DNA of 64,000 bases, taken from Spinellus fusiger (lineage: Eukaryota > Mucoromycota > Mucoromycetes > Mucorales > Phycomycetaceae). A model generated the notes under the pieces. The model did no database searches. It had not been told where the DNA came from and worked only from the letters and a program-made list of their open reading frames with translations. Made by a program: the position numbers and the translations under genes. Shown piece by piece: positions 14,537 to 24,149 of this stretch (positions within the stretch are counted from its first letter, which is position 1; each line of letters begins with the position of its first letter). Location: assembly GCA_025094145.1 (NCBI GenBank), contig JALLLS010000126.1:1-64000 (forward strand). Direction: 5' to 3'.

Positions 14537-15628
14537 TGTCAGTCTGTAATATGAAGCAAGTACTGGGGGCAGCTATGGTATATATCGTTTTCTAAACTTA
14601 ACATTGAGAAGTGTAGAGTCTATAAAATATTTACGACAATAATTTATCCAGTCCGCTATGGCTCTTGAGCTTACGTAGGAAAATGTCAAACTTCTCCTTC
14701 CCGTTTTTATCGAACTAAAATAATACCTAAGATAAATAGATAAAAGATATGGCCAGCTGCAATCTGTTAACTATCTGTTAACATGGGAGTATCTTGTATC
14801 TGTATTATTATGTTATAGACATTGGGGCTCACGCCATTTAGCTTATGATATAGTTGTATGAATTGAACAAGACATAGCGTTTTACTGCTATGTGCTAATT
14901 ATCAATAAAAAAAATGCCACTAAAGACATATGTAGCTATGCAAGTATTAGATTTTGGAAATGAAAATTGGTTGGTGCTTCTATTTAATCCCATAGTCTTT
15001 TCTCGTTGTTCTTTTAGTCATACGATTTCTATGATAATAGTCTTGCCAGTCACTACAAAGATAAATAAATTGGCAGATTGATAGAACCACTAATATATTT
15101 GTTTTTTTAAGGTGATCAGCGTGCATTTGCCTAAAAAGGAGTGCTAATACTTCCGGTACTAGCTTTGAATTTCTAATAATTTTATTCCAGATATCAGTTT
15201 TAGATGTAGTTTGGCAGTTGTTGAATCTACAGTTAGTCTATCTCATGTTAGCTTAATTTAATTGAATCAAAGCAAATACTAATACTAAAATTATACATTT
15301 CAACACTGATGAAATTGTAAGTATCTAGTACAAAAAAAAAGAAATTGTAAGTATCTACATATTACTTCAAATAGATTTGAAGTCATTACTGCCATTTCCG
15401 TATCGAATAATACAACTCAGCCTCGAGAATCAAGTAAAGTGGTGTAAAAAAGGTAGTGGTAATATTGAAAACAAAAAAGGAAGCCCATGTTTCAAAAATT
15501 ACTATTGTTTTTTGTCCATAGTTATAATAATAATTCTTTTATTGTAATTAGCCAATGCTCCGACTATATGATCTTGTGAACCCGTAGTATGAATATCCTG
15601 CAATGTATCATATCTACTCAAATCAATT

Positions 15629-15646
15629 ACCTATAAATACAGGCAC
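15629..15646 (+). promoter_or_regulatory. TATA box of thaumatin-like gene 1
   Basis: The sequence ACCTATAAATACAGGCAC lies about 52-69 bp upstream of the ATG at 15698. The same 18 bases occur, on the other strand, at the equivalent distance before the second thaumatin-like gene (19863-19880), while the rest of the two upstream regions differs. Conservation between paralogs supports a core promoter. Confidence 0.75.
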
Positions 15647-15697
15647 TCAATCTAAACTTTCCACATCATTCCACACTAGTATATCTCTTAATCAGCC

Positions 15698-16309
15698 ATG
15701 TTGAACATTGTTAAGGTCATCGTTCTCCCTCTTCTTGCCATCGGAAGTGCCAGCATGGTTTCTGGTGCCACCATTACTGTCAAGAACAACTGCTCTTACT
15801 CTTCCCAAATCAATCAGCAGACCAACAATGCTGCTCCTGGTACTAATGCCTTTGTATTGGCACCTGGAAAGTCATCAAACATCTATGTTGCTGATAACTG
15901 GGCTGGTCGTGTCTGGCCTCGTCCTGAGTGCACTGGCAAGACTGATTGTGACCCCCCAGCCCCCGCTTCTTTGGCCGAATTCAACTTTGGCTCATTTGCT
16001 GGACTTACATTCTTTGACGTATCTCTTGTCGATGGTTTCAATGTGCCTTTGTCAGTTCAGCCCAACGGTGGCACCAACTGCCCTTCTGCCAGCTGTCACA
16101 AACTCCCTGCTTGCCCTAACGGTAACCAGTTCAAGAACATCAATAACAATGGCAAGGTTGTTAGCTGCCAGAACCCCAACAGAGACTCTGGTGCCACTAC
16201 ATACGCAGCCACCACTAAGAAAGCCTGCCCTACTGTGTACACATACTCTCACGATGACAACGCCACTCTTGCATGCAAGACCAACTCTTTCACTGTCACT
16301 CTTTGTTAA
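15698..16309 (+). CDS. Secreted thaumatin-like protein 1
   Basis: Single-exon gene, 203 aa. An N-terminal signal peptide of about 23 residues is evident (MLNIVKVIVLPLLAIGSASM). The mature part shows the thaumatin signature: WAGRVWPRPEC, then PASLAEFNFG, then the strongly conserved YDVSLVDGFN-type segment (FFDVSLVDGFNVPLSV). Ten cysteines occur after the signal peptide, matching the paralog at 19188-19811 in number and order, and fit five disulfides (small-type TLP, about 20 kDa). Family roles include beta-glucan binding or hydrolysis and antifungal or fruiting-related functions; which applies here is unknown. It lies in repeat-rich DNA and is convergent with its paralog 2.9 kb away. Confidence 0.93.
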   Translation: MLNIVKVIVLPLLAIGSASMVSGATITVKNNCSYSSQINQQTNNAAPGTNAFVLAPGKSSNIYVADNWAGRVWPRPECTGKTDCDPPAPASLAEFNFGSFAGLTFFDVSLVDGFNVPLSVQPNGGTNCPSASCHKLPACPNGNQFKNINNNGKVVSCQNPNRDSGATTYAATTKKACPTVYTYSHDDNATLACKTNSFTVTLC

Positions 16310-16648
16310 TTATTATTAGATTCTTTTTTAATTTAAATAAATGCAGGCTCCATTTTCACTCACACTAAATAATATATCCTACTAATGACTTTACATGGGA
16401 GAGTAAACAGTATATTTACTGATTTTGAGATTAATCTAAATTATTCTCGAAAAGTTAGTTTGTTAAATCATTTGTTTATAGAGTGACTCGAGGAAAGTAA
16501 TGAAGCCTTTTAAAATTCAATGACATTCGAGGTCGAATAAATTCTCTTAAGAATTGTATGAGGCCATCAGGAACAAAATAGGAATAAATGTGCTAATCCA
16601 GATCAAAGAAATATTCATATTCATCTACTGTATCCATAGCATCCAAGC
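16310..16648. other. Intergenic sequence downstream of thaumatin-like gene 1
   Basis: No gene or structured element recognised; AT-rich 3' flank. Confidence 0.4.
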
Positions 16649-17095
16649 CACGTCTACTCGAGACTTTAAGGTAGAGCCATGAACTGGTAGCTTGCTCATT
16701 GAGGCTGCTGATGGGTGTGTTGAGCGGGAACGCCAACGCCGCCATAGAGTGCAAAGACTCCTTCAACAACAGACGCTGTATCCTCACTTCTCCTCCGATC
16801 TCTCCTCTACCACTCACTCTTAACCCGTTTAGCAAAGCCACAAGCTGCTAGTGTATTTGCTGTATTTATTTTCAGGATTGTCCGAGTTGCTCTAATTATC
16901 CCTCGTTGGATTTCGAATCGCCACAGAATGACGGTTATTCTCTTAGTATCTTGTTTTCCTTGCTGACTTAATGGTCTTCTTGGATGTCTATTCTTAACTT
17001 AGCATTTACCATTATTTCTTATTTTCCATCATTTTTCCCTCATTTGAGGTTTTATACTCTCTTGTCCTTCTGTTTCCTTTTTCTTTCACATTCAC
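16649..17095 (+). mobile_element. LINE 3'-end fragment
   Basis: Closely similar, in the same orientation, to the right arm of the inverted LINE repeat at 28560-29020. It carries the tail of an ORF (..VERERQRRHRVQRLLQQQ..) followed by a stop and a shared 3' untranslated segment that includes CCTCGTTGGATTTCGAATC. It diverges from that copy after about 17085, before any poly-A-like tail. Only the end of the ORF is kept, as in 5'-truncated LINE insertions. The next element begins at 17183. Confidence 0.75.
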
Positions 17096-17182
17096 TTGTG
17101 AGTGTGAATTTTCTTATTTTATTTTTAGTCAATTCACTTGAAAATACTATCTCCCTTTTATTACCCAAACACCACAAACCTA

Positions 17183-18060
17183 TACAGACACAAACAACTG
17201 GATATAATAATTTTGAAGATAAATATCAGGAAAAAGTATTTAGGATATGTTCGACATTAAATAAAACACCACATTTGATATAGAAGCTTCAAACTTTCAC
17301 ACAAAAAAGCTCAACATCTTTAATTATAGAAAATAAAATAATAATAATACAGTTAATACTTTGTATGGCCTTTTTTGGCATCAATGACATCCTATCATCT
17401 ATCTGTCATACTCTGAACTCATCGTTTTGCAAGTTCAATACTAACTTTCAACATTGATAATAGATACCCTTCTTTTTTCAATTCGTCTTTCCAAGGCGTA
17501 TCAGACATGTTCAATTGAGTTCAAGTTAGGGATTTGTGTAGGCTAGTACTCAAAGCTCCTAATCTGATGTGTCTCTTTCCATCATCTGACATAGGCCTCA
17601 GTATGACAGCTAGCACTATCTTCTTGTAAAAAAAACACCCTATCCTCTTTATGATGCAATTCCATGAACCAAGGGTAGAACTCACCAGCCAAAATTTTGA
17701 TATATTCGTCTTGGTTTACAGTGCCATCAACAAAGACTGATGGGCCAAATCTACCCGCCCAAGAACAGCTCCAAATCATGACCCCCTCACCACCACCACC
17801 ACCAAAATTCGTTGTTGAAACAATATGATTAAGATCATAACGTTCTCTAACTTTAACCCTGCTTTAAACAAGTAATAAATGCCACCTATCTTTTTATTTT
17901 TTGCTTTATCATATTCTCCATGAATGTGAGTTTCTGAATATCTATCAGACATAGTGTATTGGTTTAATAATATTGAGAAAGAAAAGGTGCTTTATGCAAA
18001 TAAAAAGTATTTATTTATTAAATTCTCTACAAGTATTAAATTTTATTGGGTGTAACTGTA
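17183..18060 (-). mobile_element. Internally deleted Tc1/mariner element (family A)
   Basis: 878 bp with family A ends: left TACAGACACAAACAACTGGA, right ..TTATTGGGTGTAACTGTA. Compared with the 1.34-kb copy at 22733-24076, about 450 bp of the transposase is missing, including the N-terminal half. The remaining minus-strand frame (17582-17779) encodes MIWSCSWAGRFGPSVFVDGT and a stretch up to EDSASCHT. Several stops follow, so it is non-autonomous. Confidence 0.85.
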
Positions 18061-18138
18061 CTTTGTTATCTTATATTTAATAATAATAAGAAAAAGAAAA
18101 AGAAAAAGAAGAGATGTAAAAGTTGGCCAATGCGTAAC

Positions 18139-19076
18139 AAGCTGCTCACAGCCCAGACATTTTCGAAAAATTAGTCGAAAATGTCATCTTAATTCCATAA
18201 ACCAACAGAACGGATAAATGGAAGTTAATATCAAGAGAATTAACAACGGCATTCAATAAGCTAAGACATCAAACCAGAGTATTCGATGTGCAAGCTGTCA
18301 ATAATGTGGTCATTTGCACAAAAGTCATCGCAACTGTCCAAATAATGATAGATACCAAACAGAAAGTAGAGACATTGTGGTATGACCAAGAAATTGCAGC
18401 TTATTGCAGAGAATTAATTAGACAAATCAGTCATACAATTCTATGAACCATGTACTTTTTTCCCCCCTACAGGACAGTTAGGTTGGAATAAAAATAAATG
18501 TTCAGTCAATAACCAAGATATCATGATGAGCACAATAAAATACTATTGTTTCCGACTAATTTACAGAGAAATAAATCACTTGCATTTATTTGGAAAGCCC
18601 TTTTATCAGTGTAGAGTAGACATGTATGTTGACATTGAGCAAGGTCGTCTGAATCCTATACGGCATAACTAAGACAAACTGAGAAGAGATATACTAAGCA
18701 GTGTACAGGATACTGTTACTTTAGGTCTTATACACTAAAAAAGAGAAACTAATAAGGTAGCAGTTTTTGAAAATAAAAATAAACAGCCACAAGTAGGATT
18801 AGAATTCTCTTGGATTCCTAGAATTCACGAATGCCAGGAAAAGAAGGTAGATCTACTACTGATATTATTTACATAACAGTACTTTAGTTCTCGATCTATA
18901 TATTTATTATTACTGTTTAATTAAAAATAAAACACCAACACCTTAATACACTATCTATATCAACTGTAAAACACAAAACTCTGATAAGCATTGGCTTGAT
19001 ATGAGCCCAAAGGGCAATTTTTCCCCTGAAGCAAAGTGTGGGTTGCAAAAATCACAGTATGCCAAGTGGCTACTAG
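18139..19076 (+). repeat. Dispersed repeat C, copy 2
   Basis: About 940 bp that reappears, inverted and mostly identical, at 43636-44562; a third copy keeps only the end at 13060-13152. The end is CCAAGTGGCTACTAG followed by T (19061-19077). The hairpin present in the other two copies is replaced here. It contains the remains of an open frame (about 18215-18445) reading KWKLISRELTTAFNKLRHQT.., which is longer in the other copy. I do not recognise that protein. No terminal inverted repeat is visible, so a DDE element is unlikely. Confidence 0.75.
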
Positions 19077-19187
19077 TACTCTTTTAAAAGAATAGAAAAA
19101 AAGACTTTAATATAAATATAAATTCAAGATATGAAAATCATTGTAAAAAAAAGCTTTTAAAATTTGACAGAGTGAAAATACAATTAT

Positions 19188-19811
19188 TTAACAGAGGGTG
19201 ATAGTAAAGGTGTTAGTCTTGCATGCGTGGGTGGCACTGTCATCAGTGGAGAATGAATAAACGGTGGAGCACTTGGACTTTACAGCACGAGCGTAGTCAG
19301 TGTCGCCAGTGTTGCGATCAGGGTTTTCACATCCGATCACTTTTCCGTTCTTATCTTTGTAGACATTAGCAGGAGGGCAAACAGGAAGTTTAGGGCAGAC
19401 GGAAGGAGCACAGGGAGCACCGGGTCCAGTGTCACCAGTGGGGGTAATAGTCATGGGAACATTGAATCCATCGACAAGAGATACATCGTAAAAGGTGAGT
19501 CCGTAGAAAGCACCAAAGGCAAATTCAGCCAAAGTAGCAGGAGCTGTTGCATCACATTCACTAAGGCCATTGCATTCTCTACGAGCCCATACACGACCTG
19601 CCCATCCAGCAGGGACAGAGAAGGACTTGGACTTTCCGGGTTGCAGACGAACACCAAAATTGTTGGGTGCACCATTAATGTTGTGGAAAATCTGGGATGG
19701 GTAGGTACATTTGTTCTGCACAAGGATAGCTATAGGTGTATCAGCGGAAACAACAGCAGCACTGCTTAAAGCAAGAAGGGGAAGGGCTATGAATTTGATA
19801 ATGTTCAACAT
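19188..19811 (-). CDS. Secreted thaumatin-like protein 2
   Basis: Single-exon gene, 207 aa, paralogous to the gene at 15698. Signal peptide MLNIIKFIALPLLALSSAAV. Conserved blocks are WAGRVWARRECNG, PATLAEFAFG and FYDVSLVDGFNVPMTI, with ten cysteines in the same order and the same C-terminus pattern (HACKTNTFTITLC). Differences concentrate in the Gly/Pro-rich loop before the fourth cysteine (TGDTGPGAPC). Intact frame, so both paralogs look functional despite being surrounded by transposons. Likely an extracellular or cell-wall glucan-interacting protein; its substrate cannot be read from sequence. Confidence 0.93.
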   Translation of the reverse strand: MLNIIKFIALPLLALSSAAVVSADTPIAILVQNKCTYPSQIFHNINGAPNNFGVRLQPGKSKSFSVPAGWAGRVWARRECNGLSECDATAPATLAEFAFGAFYGLTFYDVSLVDGFNVPMTITPTGDTGPGAPCAPSVCPKLPVCPPANVYKDKNGKVIGCENPDRNTGDTDYARAVKSKCSTVYSFSTDDSATHACKTNTFTITLC

Positions 19812-19862
19812 TATATAAATGAAAGGAATGGGAGGTGAGATAAGGTAAAACAGTAGGAAGAT

Positions 19863-19880
19863 GTGCCTGTATTTATAGGT
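19863..19880 (-). promoter_or_regulatory. TATA box of thaumatin-like gene 2
   Basis: Minus-strand ACCTATAAATACAGGCAC, 52-69 bp upstream of the start at 19811, identical over 18 bases to the box of the first thaumatin-like gene. The ATG-proximal leader between them is not conserved. Confidence 0.75.
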
Positions 19881-22180
19881 AGTAAGATTAACCTTTCAAT
19901 AAGTCCTCTACATAGTAAAATTACCTAAAATGGTCTTTTAAGGATTTGAGACTAGCTGAGAATTAAGATAATTAAGATAATTTACTACAATATGTCTGGG
20001 TTATAGAAAACATGAGATTAATTGATTACCTCAAGGAGACACTAGATATTATTTGAAACATAATACTAAGAAGCCATTTCAATTGAATGGTTTTTGAAAC
20101 AATTGGATAGATAAGAAATAAATATTATAAAAATACTTAGATAAAATGAATTGGTCGTAGTGGGTATAATAAGCGAGCAAACTACTATGTCTTGTATCAG
20201 CTATAACCATGCTAGACTTTGTTAGGGAACTCGTGGACTAGCATTAATTTTAAAAACTATACTTTATAAATCTATTTTATATCATACAATTGTGCTTAAT
20301 CTTAATGCCAGTATAAACATTAAATATGTGACATTAATCTCTATGCATAAATGTTTTTAATTGATTAATATATTATTGACACCTTATGACACTCCTTGGA
20401 AGATATGAGCAACTACGTCAGTGTATTTCTATTTTCTGTAGTAAAAAATAGATATATCTCGAGTTACATGAATCTTCTATGTTTTCAATATTCTAACATT
20501 TAAGGCAGAGTTCTATATCTTTTTGAGCCCTATACAGTAGAGTTTGATAGCCACCAGAAAGTTTTCAAGACATAGATTCGATACAAACAGATTTTAAAAG
20601 CTTGAAACATATTTCTATAAACACTCACAAATATTTTTAGCTTTTTAACACTAAATTATAGAAGCATGAATTATCTCACCTATTCAGTTAATCAATTATA
20701 AGCATACTGTTTTTTGTTCTTTGTTAAAATCCCTCAAATTAATTGTAGCCAATAAAACTGCTTAAAACTTTCAAAAGTGAAATATTGAGACACGAGCAAT
20801 GTTACCTCGGAAATATAATTTGAGTAGCCGTTGAGACAGGAGGTCAAATATTGATTTATTTATTACGACTAAGCTTACTCAAGAAGAGTGATTTAGTCTA
20901 AACATATATGCTAATATTTTATCGGTCATATGGCTCTAAAGAAATCAATAAACATAACATGGAAATATGTTTAAAAAGGTGTTTAGTTCTATTCACTATT
21001 CAAGTTATAAAAAAAAACTGTTATCATTTTGTAAATCACTTAAATATTTTCTAATCCAATTTCGATACTCTCGTGGAATATATTATTTGGGGGGAATAAC
21101 GTATGCGAGAATGTTGTCTTTATCTAAGTACAGCAAGATGCTATTGAGCAATGCATACAAAGAATTGTACTTTAAAATAGGTTTATATTTATTACTCATT
21201 TAATTAAAACATTTTTTCACTAATAATAAGCAAGTATACTTTAGATAAACAGATAGACAGTAAATTTTTGTTAAATATGTAGTTTATTTTCAGTATTCGA
21301 GGTGTTAGCTCAAGATATGATAGAAGGATTCAGCCAATCGATTTAATACAAAACTCTGATACTGTTTTTATGTTTTACTTTCCAAAGACTGATTTAAAAA
21401 AAAACAGAGATAAATTATAAATCTTCGGATAATTAAAATAGTATTGTTTATAAGGAGGAAAACGTGTACCATATTGTAAATTACTTGGCATAGAATGTGG
21501 CGACACACTCTGATGTTTAGGACTAGTTAGTTTTTAGTTTTAACTGTTTTTTAATATCTTGATTGGCTAGATCTATCTCTGTTTAAATAAGCAAATTCGG
21601 ATTATTGTGTCTTAATTTGGCTATGAGAGATTATCTAAAGTTTTTAATTTTTTTTTCGGCTTAAGCACTGAAGAAATAATGTGACAAATATAAAAGGAAG
21701 TTGTAGAACTTTCAGCTGTTCGGTATTATAAATATCGTACTGACTTTCATTCTTAACCTTATTCAATATAAATTTAATCTCACAAGCTTTTCATATTTCT
21801 TGATAGACTGTGTGTGTATTTCTTATTCTTTATTCATGAAAATATCTTTTATAATGAAAATATCTATTTGAGTCTTTTCTTTTTATCAATTTTATTTTAA
21901 AAAATAAAAAGATACATTATTTTTGAATCATGAACCTTTGATTGAATAAGACTATGAGGTATTACCAAATTACTCAGTATCTAGATCAGGTTCTGACTAA
22001 AGAGGGTCCAAAAGACAAAAAACAAAAAAGTGGTAGGTGGTACACTGTCAAAGACAAATCTTCACTGGGGAGCTCCTGTAGATAAAATAACACATACATA
22101 TAAATCCAGAAAGAGTAAAAAAACTGAAATAGGTTATTTTGGATTCGATTATCTAAAGAGTACCTTGTAACAAAGCACCA
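19881..22180. other. AT-rich intergenic region
   Basis: 2.3 kb without a recognisable gene or transposon. Short frames such as 20967-21203 have biased, low-complexity composition and no motif. No terminal repeats were found. Confidence 0.5.
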
Positions 22181-22734
22181 TACACTCTCGTCGAAAATTA
22201 TTGGTGCAAAAATAAAAATGAATTTGGTGCACCAAATAAGTGAATTTACTATAAACATATTCTTTATAAACAATCATCAAATCTGGACTGGGACTATCTA
22301 CAGAATCCTTGCAAGACATTAAACAGCACTTTATTACAAAGAATCTGAGATCGTTGAGGATAATGTTTCCTCATCCAAAAGAGCTTCTCTTTTGAGTCTA
22401 CTCTCTACAACCGACTGGAATTGCTCAATAGGATTAAGCTCAGGCAAATAAGGTGGAAGATAGACACAGCCATATCCTCTACCCTTAATGGAAAGCTGAA
22501 TGTCCCTGTTTTTATGGATAGGGGCATTGTCCAAAGTTTGTGACGTTGTGCAGTAGGTATTGCTCATTATCCACGCCCATATCTAGAACAGCAACTGAAC
22601 CCTTCCTCTTCATTGTAAAGATTCCCACTTCCATCCTCGTAAATAAATTGATCCATGTTCAATTTTGAATGTTTTTTTTAATATAAAAAAGAAATCAGTA
22701 TAAAAGTGCACCAATAATTTCTGGAAAGAGTGTA
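22181..22734 (-). mobile_element. Short decayed DDE element (TACACTCTTTCC ends)
   Basis: The left end TACACTCTCGTCGAAAATTA and right end (complement) TACACTCTTTCCAGAAATTA are both followed by TTGGTGCA, giving about 28 bp of terminal repeat. Inside, a minus-strand frame (22334-22567) encodes the last part of a transposase: DNAPIHKNRDIQ, then YLPPYLPELNPIEQFQSVV, i.e. the second Asp and the Glu of a DDE catalytic triad. The N-terminal half is missing. Its right TA is shared with the left TA of the family A element that starts at 22733, so the two elements abut directly. Confidence 0.82.
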
Positions 22735-24076
22735 CAGTCACGCACCATTGAATTTAATACTTTTGAAAATAAATTTCAGGACGAAATATTTAGGATATGT
22801 TCAACATTAGATAAAACACTCCACATTTGATATAGAAGCTTCAAACTTTCACACACCAAAGCTTAATATTTTTAATTATAGAAAATAAAATAATAATAAA
22901 ATAATTAATATTTCGTATGGCCTCCTTTGGCATCAATTACAGCCTGGCATCTATCTGTCATACTCAGAACTAATCGTTGTGCAAGTTCAACACCAACCTT
23001 CTCCCACTCCTCTGCAAGTAGAGCCTTCAAACTTTCAATATTGGTAATAGATACCCTTATTTCCTCAATTCGTCTTTCCAAGGCCCACCAGATATGTTTA
23101 ATTGAGTTTAAGTCAGGACTTTGTGCGGGCCAGTACTCAAAGCCCCTAATTTGATGCGTCTCTTTCCACCATCTGGCATAGGCCCCAGTATGACAACTAG
23201 CACCATCTTCTTGTAACAGAAACTCCCTATCCTCTTTCTGATGCAATTCCATAAACCAAGGGTAGAACTCACCAGCCATAATTTTGATATATTCGTCTTG
23301 GTTTACAGTGCCATCAACAAAGACTGATGGGCCAAATCTACCCGCCCAAAAACAGCTCCAAAGCATGACCCCTCCGCCACCAAACTTTGTTGTTGGAACA
23401 ATAGGATTAGGATCATACTTTTCTCCAACTTTTCTGATTACACGGGCACTTCCATCGTTCCCTTTCACGGTGTACCTGGACTCATCAGACTAAATAACCC
23501 CTCTCCACTGGTCGTTCGTCCAATTGACATGTTATTTAGCCCAACAAAGCCGTTTTTCTTTGTGTTTTTCAGTTAAGGCTGGCTTGTGAGCTGGAGAAAA
23601 AGATCCAAACCCTAACTGCTTACAGTAACGGATAATAGTGTTTCTATATACATCAACCTAAATCTTCAACATTCCCAATTTCAACTGATTATGAGGCAAA
23701 TGGGTCCTCTCTAATGACCTTTTCCAGGTGTCTGAGGTCCCTCTCACTGGCTTTCTTAGGTTTTCCATGACTCTTTAAACGCAATGGTGACCCACATTTT
23801 TTGATGTTTCTGATAATATTTTGAACTGTGGGCTTTTTCATCTCAACTACGTTTGAGATGATAGTCAATTTCAATCCAGCCTTAAACAGGTAATAAATGC
23901 CCCATCATCTTCTATCTTTTGCCTTATCATATTCTCCACGAGTGTGTGTTTCTGAAAATGTATCTGACATGTTGTGTTGGTTTAATAATATTTGGAAAGA
24001 AGAAGAGTTTTATGCAAAAAAAAAGTTTTTTTATTAAAATTTAGGCAAGTATTAAATTCAATGGTGCGTGACTGTA
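22733..24076 (-). mobile_element. Tc1/mariner element (family A), best-preserved copy
   Basis: 1,344 bp with terminal repeats TACAGTCACGCACCATTGAA and its exact complement ..TGGTGCGTGACTGTA at the right. The minus-strand transposase begins at 23970 (MSDTFSETHTRGEYDKAK). The HTH is around KKPTVQNIIRNIKKCGSPLR, and the DDE domain runs from SDESRYTVKGND to a stop at 22905 (..CQAVIDAKGGHTKY). Lesions: a TGA in the N-terminal segment, further stops after HLEKVIREDPFAS, a TAG in place of Trp just before SDES, and catalytic Glu replaced by Lys (DLNSIKHIW instead of NPIEHIW). It is therefore dead as a source of transposase, though its ends are intact. Confidence 0.93.
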
Positions 24077-24149
24077 TAAGTTTTTAGTTAGAGCAAGAGA
24101 TAACTTATCTTGATTGCATTGAGGCTTTTTGCCCAAACCTCTTATGGTC

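Larger units (their letters stand above)
12888..15628. other. AT-rich intergenic region with repeat fragments
   Basis: No gene seen. It contains the repeat C end fragment (about 13060-13152) and a MITE (14255-14536). A pyrimidine-rich stretch lies at about 13845-13930. A short direct repeat (GAAATTGTAAGTATCTA) occurs twice at about 15311-15356. The remainder is stop-rich in all frames. Confidence 0.5.

Noticed and set aside
15708..16319. 203-codon +2 frame overlapping thaumatin-like gene 1
   Set aside because: Leu/Ser-rich shadow of the real gene; the paralog does not preserve the frame.
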